From NCBI GenBank assembly GCA_037447655.1, contig JBBHKE010002333.1, positions 5,001 to 69,000 on the forward strand: DNA of 64,000 bases, given 5' to 3'. Numbering within the stretch: the stretch's first letter is position 1; every line of letters begins with the position of its first letter. This stretch comes from Zygnema cylindricum. Lineage: Eukaryota; Streptophyta; Zygnematophyceae; Zygnematales; Zygnemataceae. The notes beneath the pieces were generated by a model that was given only the letters and a program-made list of their open reading frames with translations, searched no databases and had not been told where the DNA came from. Shown here piece by piece: positions 44,254-54,197 of this stretch. The position numbers were made by a program, and so were the translations under genes.

Positions 44254-45924
44254 GAATTTAAGGGGGGGAGGAGAAGTAGCAAAAGACTTCAAGAAAAATA
44301 GGTTAATAACAAGGTAACTAAACTATCTCATCAAGATGAACCTCAAACTTATGGAGAGGCGATGACTTGTCCAGAAAGAAACCAGTGGAAGACAGCCATC
44401 AATGAGGAGATGGCTTCAATCATGGCAGCCGATACTTGGGAGCTGGTGGACTGCCCACCTAACCGAAAACCAGTCGGTTGTAAGTGGGTTTTCAAACTAA
44501 AACTGAACCCAGATAACACAATCGAGCGCTACATGGCCAGATTAGTGGCAAAGGGATTTACACAAAAGGAAGGAATTGACTACGAGGAAACCTTTGCCCC
44601 GGTGGTCAGATTTCCCTCCGTCCGCATACTTCTCAGTTTAGCAGCGGCGGAAGACATGGAAGTGCATCAAATGGACATCAAGACAGCCTTTTTGCATGGA
44701 GAATTGGAAGAGGAGATCTTCATGCGACAACCCGAAGGTTTTGTGGAGGAAGGAGAGGAGAGTAAGGTATGCCGGCTGATTAAATCTCTTTATGGTTTGA
44801 AACAGGCACCTCGACAATGGAATAAGAAGCTTGATGAGTTTCTTACCGGTCTGGGATATATTCGGATCAGCTCAGATCACTCAATCTATGTTTTCGAAGA
44901 TGAGGAAGGTTTTTATATTTATTGCAATTTATGTTGATGATTTGCTTGTTTTAAGTAAATCAATGGAAAAAATTAACAAACTGAAAACCGATCTTAAGGG
45001 GAGATTTGAAATGAAGGATATGGGAGAAGCAAGATATATTTTGGGAATTCAAGTAAAGAGAGACCGAAAAAGGAAAATTATAAAACTGACTCAAAAGGAA
45101 GCAATAGGGAACATGCTTGACAAATTTCAAATGGATAAAGCTAATAGTTGTACAACTCCAATGGAGTTGAAGAAGGGAGCGAGGGGAGTGAGGAAGAAGG
45201 AGTCATAGTCTTAGACGAGGAATTATCTCATGATGAACAGAAGTTCATGCAGACTATTCCTTACAGGCAAGTAGTGGGAAGTCTAATCTATTTTATGAAT
45301 TGTACCCGGCCGGATTTAGCTGCAGCTATAGGAGTGTTGAGTAGAAGTCTAAATGCTCCCACTAAGAATGATTGGGAGGCAGCTAAGAGATTCCTTAGAT
45401 ATTTGGTAGGTACTAGGGATCTATGGTTGCATTTGGGTGGGGAGAATATTGACATCACTACTTGGAGTGATGCTAGTTATGGTGATGCTCCGATGAGGAG
45501 ATGCACTTCTAGATATGTATTATATGTGGGTGATGGGGCTTGCTGTTGGAGTAGCAAACAGCAAAAGGTTATTGCTCAGTCCACCATGGAGGCTAAGTAT
45601 ATGGCCTCTTGCTATGCTGTAAAAGAATTGATGTGGGTCAAGTCTTTGCTTGGTGAGCTTGGTCACCTTAGAAGTGGTGTGCAGAAAATATTTTGTGATA
45701 ATCAGGCAGCAATCGCTATTTCTGCTAATCCTAAACATCATTTTAAAGCCAAACACATGGACATTAGACTCAACTTTGCTAGAGAAAAAGTAGAAAACAA
45801 AATAATCAGCTTAGAGTACCGACGAGATAGTGAGATGGTAGCAGATATGATGACCAAACCAGTGCCTTCCCCTAAGCTAATTTTTTGCAGGGAGAAGTGT
45901 GGTCTGAAATTAAAGATTGACTAG
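44254..45924 (+). pseudogene. Reverse transcriptase and RNase H of A2, with frameshifts
   Basis: After the TGA come a G-run (44263-44269) and a further stop near 44303. RT is then open at 44362-44937 (GCKWVFKLKLNPDN, MDIKTAFLHGELEE, SLYGLKQAPRQW). A frameshift near 44905 moves the catalytic YVDDLLVLSKS into a second frame (44831-45208). Another near 45185 leads to the last frame (45148-45924) with RNase H motifs TTWSDASYGDAP, QSTMEAKYMAS and FCDNQAAIAISANP. Few lesions in all, but enough to prevent a full Pol. Confidence 0.85.
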
Positions 45925-45937
45925 AAAATAAGGGGAG
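45921..45937 (+). promoter_or_regulatory. Polypurine tract of A2
   Basis: CTAGAAAATAAGGGGAG ends exactly where the 3' LTR begins and overlaps the Pol stop codon. The same AAATAAGGGGAG stands before the LTRs at 23507, 49302 and (inverse) 17178. It primes plus-strand DNA synthesis. Confidence 0.8.
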
Positions 45938-46985
45938 TGTAGAAACTAATGGTTTTTAAGTATTTTCTAGGTCTGAAAACAAATAAAGAAGCCGAGGCAG
46001 TCTATCTCTAACTTCTCTCTCCAACTCTCAAACTTGTCGCAGTCATTGAGAAATTGGAAAGGAAGCTAGAGCCATAGCTACCTTGCCTATTCGAGGATTA
46101 TGGGAAATTTATACTAGTTAGGGTTTATTTATTTAAAAGGTATGTGCCGGCGACAGGTATTGATCCTTGTACCTACCGGCCGGCAGACAGGAAATAGCCG
46201 GTAGCCTTAGCCGTTAAGTCTAGAATTAATGTTACGTAGTGTATAGTTTGATAATTAATTAAATATGTATACGTACGATTATTTATTTAACTATAATAAA
46301 TTACGGTATACATAGATCCGGTAATACATAAAGTACGGATTACGGTACGGACTAAAAATCAATACCGCGCATTTGTTTCGTAAGTGAAACAAATACCGCA
46401 CATGTATTTATTACGGCTACGATTAAATGAGATTCTAATCGGACGGCCGCAATTAGCGCCGAGATCGCGGAGGAAGATTTCGGCGGTTTGTGGCCACGGC
46501 CACATCGGATGACGCGTGGCGAAATTACGTTGGATCGTGGAATCTTTGGAGATTATGGCACCGAATCCGGATATGACATGTGTCAACATTTAGGCCATGT
46601 CGTACAATGTCCGTACCTAAAGTACACCGGCAGCTGTACTTTTGCGTACGGAACTCAATTCTGATTGGTTCCGTTCATCAGTAGATAGAGTCTGTGAGAG
46701 AGATAGGACTTAGAAAAATTAGATGATAGGACCCTCTCTCCCAGAGAGCTTCTGTACAAAAGGTCAACTTTGACCCTCCATAACTTACTGCTCAGGGGAG
46801 CAAATTAAGAGATTCTTTTTGCTATCGACTCAGGGGAGGCTTGCCTTCACAGGGGTGCAGGTGGTCAGGGTTTTTGTCTGCCAGGGTGGCAATTATTTTT
46901 GCTGAAACACAAAGGGGTCAGGATTATCCTAGAGGCTTCTTGGAAGCTGTCTACTCTGAGGACTTATGGAGTTCTCAGAGTTTCA
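45938..46985 (+). repeat. 3' LTR of A2
   Basis: 1048 bp from TGTAGAAACTAATGG to GTTCTCAGAGTTTCA, followed by the AAAAC duplication. It is close to the 5' copy, with most differences in the first 250 bp. Confidence 0.9.
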
Positions 46986-46990
46986 AAAAC

Positions 46991-49301
46991 TGTACCATAT
47001 AACTCGTAACAAGATGGGGTAGGTGAGAGGTTGAATCGATTACTAAGAGATAGTGCATGCACTATGTTGGCCGACAACAAAATAGGAAAGAGATTTTGGG
47101 TAGAAGCAATGAACTGTGCCAACTACATTAAGAATTGAGTCCTTAACTCAATTGTAAAGGGAGTGACACTTTATGAGAGATGGGTTGGAAGGAAACCAGA
47201 TAACTCACACCTTAAAGTATTCGGTAGCCAAGTTTACAGTCTTGACACAGATAGAAAGAACTGGAAATTAGATACTAAGGGAAAACCAGGATACTTTGTG
47301 GGATATGATGAGGATGTTAAGGGATATAGAGTCTATGACGTAGCAAAGAAAGATATCATTCTGGTGAAACACTTAGTTGTCATGGATGAAGGGAAGTCAT
47401 TTGACCCCTTCAAGTATACTAAGAAGATAAGAATCAGATTTGAGTTTAAGTGAGGAGAACTCAGTTGTTCCCGAAAGGGACATAAGTGAATCGGTGATTG
47501 CACATTCAGGGGAGATCCGAGATACAAGAGACTCACTGGAAATCTCACATACACCTATGGACTTCGAAGAGATAAAAGACACACGACCACAACCATCTCC
47601 CATGGACAAGGGAGCAGATGAGACAGTGAGGAGAAATCTTAGACTTCCATCCATTCCAATTTCGGAGTTTGAGGGAGGAAAAAGTAGCAGCAAAAGGATA
47701 CAAGAAAAGCAGGACGCTCATAAGGTAACTAAGCTATCTCACCCAAATGAGCCTCAGTCTTACTCAGAAGTAGTGAATAGTCCGGAAAAAGAAAGATGGA
47801 TTAGAGCCATAAATGATGAGATGGCCTCTATCATGGAAGCAAATATTTGGGAACCAGCGGATTGTCCTCTAGACAGAAAACCTATTGGATGTAAATGGGT
47901 ATTAAAATTAAAATTGAACCCAGGTAATATCATTGAGAGATATAAGGCTCGACTGGTAGCGAAAGGGTTTACCCAAAAGGAGGGGATTGACTATGAGGAG
48001 ACCTTTGCTTAAGTTGTTCGATTCCCATCAGTAAGAATTCTTCTCAGTCTTGAAGCAACGGAAGACATAGAAATACACCAGATGGACATTAAGACTTCTT
48101 TTCTTAATGGTGAGTTAGAGGAAAAGATTTTCATGAGGCAACCCGAGGGGTTCGTGGAAGAAGGAGAAGAGAGCAAAGTCTACAGGCTCATAAAGTCATT
48201 ATATGGACTGAAGCAGGCTCCTCAAGAGTGGAATAAGAAACTAGATGAGTTTCTCACCGGTCTAGGATATATCCAGATCAGCTCGGACCATTTTATCTAT
48301 TTGTTTAGAGATGAGAATGGTGTCATTTTTATTGCAATTTATGTGTATGATCTGCTTGTATTGAGTAAATCTTTGGAAAAAATTGATAAGTTGAAGAAAT
48401 ATCTTAGAAGCAGATTTGATATGAAGGATTTAGGAGAGGCAAGATATATTTTGGTCAAATAGAGAGAGATAGGGAGAAGAAGATTATCAGACTTACCCAT
48501 AAAGAAGTAATAGGTAATATGCTTGAGATATTTCAGATGGAAAATGCTAACAGTTGTACTACTCCTATGGACTTGAAAAAAATAATTGATTTGAGTGTAG
48601 AACGAGGAATGATGATCTTAGATGATCAGATGAGTCTTGAAGAGAGAGAGTTTATGATTTCTATCCCCTATAGACAGGTTGTAGGAAATTCAATATATTT
48701 TATAAAATATACCAGGCCGGACATAGCGGCAGCAGTTGTAGTACTCAGTAGGAGTCTTAATGATCCAAAGAAAAGAGACAGGGAGGCAGCCAAGAGAGTC
48801 ATGAGATATCTGGTGGGGACAAGAGAGTTATGGTTGCATTTGGGAGGGGAGCACACTGACATCACTACTTAGAGTGATGCCAGTTATGGGGAGGTGCTTG
48901 TAGTTGGAGCAGTAAGCAACAAAAGGTGGTTGCTCAGTCCACTATGGAGGCTGCGTACATGGCTTCTTGTTATGCAGTGAAAGAATTGATGTGGGTCAAA
49001 TCCCTGCTGCAAGAACTAGAGTAAATGAAGGAGGGAGTGCATGAAGTGTTTTGTGATAATCAAGCGTCCATAGAAATTGCAGCCAATCTAAAACATCATT
49101 TTAAGGCTAAACATATGGACATAAGATTAAGTTTTGTAAGAGAAAAAGTTTAGAATTAAATAGTGAATCTTGTATATAGGTCTGATGAGGAAATGGTGGC
49201 TGACATGATGACCAAACTTGTGCCCTCTCCAAAGTAAAAATACATTAGGGAAAAATGTGGATTAAAAAAAAAGTTAAAATTAGACTAGAAAATAAGGGGA
49301 G
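46991..49301 (+). pseudogene. Integrase end, RT and RNase H of element D
   Basis: Continues the integrase of D after A2 (GERLNR, then FWVEAMNCANY). It then reads LYERWVGRKPD and GYDEDVKGYRVY at 47163-47453, a linker (47440-47700), and RT with GCKWVLKLKLNPGN and ARLVAKGFTQKEG. MDIKTSFLNGELEEKIF is at 48082, and SLYGLKQAPQEW follows. The catalytic motif has become YVYD (48340). RNase H is in broken pieces, with QSTMEAAYMAS and FCDNQASIEIAA, to about 49250. Many stops; the purine tract lies at 49285-49301. Confidence 0.75.
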
Positions 49302-50249
49302 TCTTAAAGTAAGTAGTTTTTGTTGTATTTTCTAGGTCTAAACTAATTAGCAAAAACATATAAAAAAAATGTAGGCAGCTTGCCTCCATCTCTTCTCTCT
49401 TGCCCCCATACTAGTTGTAGTCAGTGAAAGAGAGAGAGAGCGATAAAGCCATGGCTGCCTCAGCTCCATAGGAAGGACTAAAGAGTGACTTAAGTCACTC
49501 TCAACAAAAGGTTGAGTCCGGCAGGACTCGAACCCCCGACCGGCAGAGCGTGGCGTAGCCGTTAGCTCTAACCAGTTTGTCGTAGAAGTCCGTTACGAGA
49601 TATAGGGTTTCATTATTATATAAACTATTCTATTATAAAGATATCATTTAACTCAAACTTTATACGGCATGCATAGATACAGTTTTACAAAGTACGAAGT
49701 ACTATACTAATTTGACACGGATATCGCGCATTTTTGTTTCGACAGCGAAACAAATATCGCGCAAGTATTTATTACGGCTGAGATTGCATTTCGCGTCAAA
49801 TCTAACGGCGCACATCGTCGTCGAAATCTCGGAATGGTCACTTTGGCATTTAGTGACTTGGCATGACCTGGCGCCACGTGGAGAGATGTAATTCGGTCGC
49901 GGGAATTCGGAGGAACGTACGGACGAGTGGAAAATGGACACGCGTTCGCCTAATGGCCTTGTCGTACAAAGGTCCTACAAAAAGTACATCTGCAGTAGTA
50001 CTTTTATGTACTGTACAGTAATTGGATTAGTTCGTACAGTTAGTAGATAGGGGTTGTGAGAGGGAGCTAGGACTTAGAAAAATCTGGTAGATGGTCTTCT
50101 CTCTCTCTTTGAGAGGTTGTATAAAATTGGCATTTTTGCCAGCTTATAAGTTATTGGCTGGTTGGCTGTTTCAGTGATTCTTTTTGCTACGGAAATACTA
50201 TCTAGAGGCATCCTATATTCTGTAATCTAATAGAGGACACAGAATTTCA
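49302..50249 (+). repeat. 3' LTR of element D
   Basis: Matches 37525-38564 but starts TCTTAAAGTAAG instead of TG and lacks about 90 bp near 50190, which explains its 948-bp length. The inverse B-box is conserved (GGACTCGAACC at 49524-49534). It ends GACACAGAATTTCA against the 202-bp satellite. Confidence 0.85.
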
Positions 50250-50436
50250 GTGAGCGCAAACACAAACTTGTGTTATAAACATGGTTCAGATTTTTTTTTA
50301 CCTCTTTTTGTGACCGCAAACAATTAACATTGTTTGTTACAAATAATTTTGCTAGCCCAAATTCAAATTTGTGTTTTGGACATGGTTTAGGGTTTTTTTT
50401 AACTATTTTTGTATGCGATAACAATATAAAGTGTTT
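50250..50436 (+). repeat. 202-bp dimeric satellite (right part)
   Basis: Almost one 202-bp unit continuing the array cut by element D: GTGAGCGCAAACACAAAC, ATGGTTCAG, then the second half with ATGGTTTAGGG and ACAATATAAAGTG. It ends at TTTTAGATAACAATTC, where the 40-bp satellite begins in reverse orientation. Confidence 0.8.
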
Positions 50437-53400
50437 TAGATAACAATTCTTGTTATTGCTAACATTTTGTGTAATTTAGAAAAAATTCTTGTTATCGCTA
50501 ACAATTTGTGTAAGTTAGGTAACAATTCTTGTAAACCTAACAGTTTGGGTTTAGCACTTACAGTTTGTGTAATTTAGCTAACAATTCTAGTTATCGCTAA
50601 CAATTTGTGTAATTTAGCTAACAATTCTAAATATTGCTAACAGTTTGTGTAATTTAGGTAACAATTTATGTTTTCGTTTAGAGTTTCTGTAATTTAGGTA
50701 GGAATTCGTGTTATCGCTAACAGTTTGTGTAATTGAGGTAACAATTCTTGTATTTGCTAACTGTTTCTGTAATTTGGATAACAATTTCTATTATCGCTAA
50801 CAGTTTGTGTAAATAAGGTAACCATTATTGTTAGCGCTTACAATTTTTGTAATTTAGGTAACAATTCTTGTTAACGCTAACAGTTTGTGTAAGTTAGTTA
50901 ATTATTTTGTTAGCGCAAACATTTTGTGTAATTTATATAACAATTCTTGTTATTGCTAACTGTTTGTGTAATTCAAGTAAAAATTCTTGTTATTGCTAAC
51001 AATTTGTGTAAGTTAGGTAACCATTATTGTTAGGGCTAACAGTTTGCGTAAGTTAGGTAACCATTCTTGTTCGGCAAATAGTTTATGTAATTTACGTAAC
51101 CATTCTTGTTAGCGCTAACAGTTTGTGTAATTTAGATAACAAGCCTAGTTATCGCTAACAGTTTGTGTAAGTTATGTAACAATTCCTGTTAGCGCTAATA
51201 GTTTGTGTAAGTAAGGTAACAATTCCTATTATCGCTAATTGATTGTGTAAGTTATGTAACCATTCTTGTTAGCGCTAACATTTTGTGTAAGTTAGAAAAC
51301 AATTCCTGTTATCTCTAATCGTTTGTATAAGTTAGTAAACAATTCGTGTTATCGCTAACAGTTTATGTAAGTTAGGTAATAATTCTTGTTATCCCTAACA
51401 GTATGTGTAAGTTAGGTAACCATTATTGTTAGCGCTAACAATTTGTGTAATTTAGATAACAAAAACGGTTATCGCTAACAGTTTGTGTAAGTTAGATAAC
51501 TATTCGTGTTATCTCAAACTGATTGTGTAAGTTAGGTAACCATTATTGTTAGTACTAACAATTTGTGTAATTTAGGTAACAATTCTTGTTAGCGCTAATA
51601 GTTTGTGTAAGTTAGTTAATAATTCGTGTTAGAGCAAACATTTTGTGTAATTTAGATAACAAATCCTGTTATCCCAAAATGTTTGTGTAATTAAGGTAAA
51701 ATTTCTTGTTATGGCTAACAGTTTGTGTAAGTTGGGTAACAATTCTTGTTAGCGCAAATAGTTTGTGTAAGTTATGTAACCATTATTGTTAGCGTTAACA
51801 GTTGTGTAAGTTAGGTAACCATTCTAATTAGCGCCAACAGTTTGTGTAATTTAGATATCAAGCCTTGTTATTCCTAACATTTTGTGTAAGTTAGGTAACA
51901 ATTCTTGTTAGGGCTAATAGTTTGTGTAAGTTAGGTGACAATTCTTATTATCAATAACAGTTTATGTAAGTTAGGTAACCATTCAAATTAGCGCCAATAG
52001 TTTGTGTAATTTAGATATCAAGTCTTGTTATTGCTAATATTTTGTGTAAGTTAGGTAACAATTCTTGTTTCGCGCTAACAGTTTGTGTAAGTTTGGTAAC
52101 CATTTTTGTTAGCGCTAAAAGTTTGTGTAAGTTAGATAACAATTCCTGTTATGTCAAATTGTTTGTGTAATTTAGGTAAATATTCCTGTTATCGCTAACT
52201 GTTTGTGTAGTTTAGGTAATAATTCTTGTTATCGCTAACAGTTTGTTTAAGTTAGTTAACAAATCCTTTTATCGCAAACATATTGTGTGATTGAGATAAC
52301 AATTCCTGTTAACGCTAACTGATTTTGTAATTTAGGTAACAAATCTTGTTAGCGCTTATATTTTGTGTAAGTTAGGTAACAATTCTTGTTATCGCTAACT
52401 GATTGTGTAAGTTATGTAACCATTCTTTTTAGAGCTAACAGTTTATGTAAGTTAGATCACAATTCCTGTTATTGCTAATTGTTTGAGTAATTTAGTTAAA
52501 ATTCCTGTTATCGCAACAATTTGTGTAATTTAGGTAAAATTCTTGTTATCGCTAACAGTTTGCGTAAGTTGGGTAACAAATCCCGTTAGCTCAAAAAGTT
52601 TGTGTAATATAGATAACAATACCTGTTATCGCTAACAGTTTGTGTAAGTTAGGTAACAATTCTTGTTATCGCTAACATTTTGTGTAAGTTAGTTAACAAT
52701 TCTAATCAGCACAAACGGTTTTTGTAATTTAGATCACAAGCCTTGTTATCGTTATCATTTTGTGTAAGTAAGGTAACAATTGTTGTTAGCGCTAACAGTT
52801 TGTGTTAGTTGGGTAACAATTCATGTTAGCGTTAATAGTTTGGAAGATGGGTAAATTTTTTATGGCTAACGGTTCGTAAGTTGGGTAACAAATAGTTAGC
52901 TCAAAATTTTGTGTAATATAGATAACAATACTATAAGCTAGCCTTTATGTAAGTTAGGTAACAATTCTATTATGTTAACATTTTGTGTAAGTTAGTTAAC
53001 AATTCTAATCGGCTAAGCGGTTTTGTTAGATCACAAGCCTTGTTATCGTTACATTTTGTGTAAGTAATACTTGTTGTTAGAATAGTCATGTTAGTTAGGT
53101 AGCAGTCGTGTTAGGTAATAGTTTGGGAAAATTAGGTACAATTCCATTATGGCTAATAGTTTGTGTATTGGGTAACCTTTCTTGTTATCTCTAATAGTTT
53201 GTGTAATTTAGGTATCAATTCCTTTAATCGCTAACTGTTTGTGTAATTTAGGTAACAATTCTTGTAAGCGCTAATTGTTTGTGTAAGTTAGATAACAATT
53301 TCTGTTATTGCTAACAGTTTGTATAAGTTAGGTAACCTATCTTGTAATCGCTAACAGTTTGCGTTAGTTAGGAAAAAATTTCTATTAGCGCAAATATTTT

Positions 53401-53699
53401 GTGTAATTTAGATAATAATTCATGTTATCGCTAACTGTTTGTGTAATTTAGGTAACAAATCTTGTTATCGCTAACACTTTCTGTAAGTTAGATAACAATT
53501 CCTGTTAGCGCTAACAGTTTGTATAAGTTAGGTAACAAATCTTGTAATCGCTAACAGTTTGTGTAAGTTAGATAACAATTATTGTCAGCGCTAATAATTT
53601 GTGTCTGTTTGGTAACAATTCCTATTATTGCTAACAGTTTATGTTAGTTAGGTAACCATTCTTGTTAGCGCTAATAGTTTGTGTAATTTAGGTAACTTT
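50437..53699 (-). repeat. 40-bp satellite array, reverse (S2)
   Basis: About 80 copies reading GTTAGCGCTAACAGTTTGTGTAA-type on the plus strand, the inverse of S1. Core variants GTTATCGCTAAC, GTTAGCGCTAAC and GTTAGCGCAAAC alternate. Around 52830-53100 the array is eroded by small deletions. The last unit ends GTGTAATTTAGGTAACTTT against the LTR-derived spacer. No genes. Confidence 0.9.
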
Positions 53700-54197
53700 T
53701 GTTCTACAACTACTAGTGTAGGTGGGGGGGCAGTAATAGTAGTAGAAGTAGACATGATATACTTTCAGAAATTATCAAGAATCCTTCCAAATAGTTGTTT
53801 TCAAGTGCTCACCAATTCTTATACGAGCATCCAAACCTCACAAAACTCTATCTGAATATAGAGTAGATAAACACTGATAACTCGCAAAGTTTCAACACAA
53901 TTGACCGGACAACACTCAAGATATAATATTCAGATGTTTCCCAAAAATTGTTTGCAGTTTTACTTCTTGGAAATTTGGATACATAATGTGTTCTGAGTCC
54001 TAAGTCGTATACTTGTGTAGTGCCGGCAATACTAGTGTAGGTGAGAGGAACGAAAAACCACCAAGCTACCACTAATCAGTCAAGCTACCACTAAGCTATC
54101 ACTAAGCTACCAATGAGTTACCCACTAAGTTTACTAGAATCGTATCCATCACAGTTGCTCTATTCTGTACAGAATCACATTAAAAATATCGGACGCT
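53700..54197 (-). repeat. LTR-B-end spacer of fold-back unit 1
   Basis: The inverse strand matches the last ~490 bp of LTR B: GATATT...TAATGTG, GTGGTAGCTTA repeats, ACTTAGGACTCA, TTTTTGGGAAAC, and ATGTCTACTTCTACTACTA through GTAGAACA. It lies between a reverse and a forward satellite array. A nearly identical spacer with the same limits is at 59408-59908. Confidence 0.85.

Larger units (their letters stand above)
40537..46985 (+). mobile_element. Ty1/copia element A2, nearly complete, nested in element D
   Basis: 6449 bp, TG...CA, with LTRs 40537-41585 and 45938-46985. A perfect 5-bp target duplication AAAAC lies at 40532-40536 and 46986-46990. Removing A2 and one AAAAC joins the integrase of D in frame (VEHEKT then VPYNS). 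A2 has the best coding sequence in the window: one 895-codon gag-protease-integrase frame, then RT-RNase H broken by a few lesions. The two LTRs differ by several percent by eye, so the insertion is not recent. Confidence 0.92.
37525..50249 (+). mobile_element. Copia element D, inserted in satellite and split by A2
   Basis: 5' LTR 37525-38564, internal parts 38565-40536 and 46991-49301, 3' LTR 49302-50249. Flanking 5-mers GTAAG (37520-37524) and GTGAG (50250-50254) are a target duplication with one mismatch, and the 202-bp satellite continues on both sides. The coding region is heavily decayed. Element A2 (40537-46985) sits in its integrase. D is therefore older than A2 and younger than the satellite. 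Confidence 0.85.

Noticed and set aside
50437-53699. CRISPR-like array (regular 40-bp period with palindromic repeats)
   Set aside because: There are no unique spacers: the whole 40-bp unit is repeated. There are no cas genes and the setting is a plant nuclear genome.
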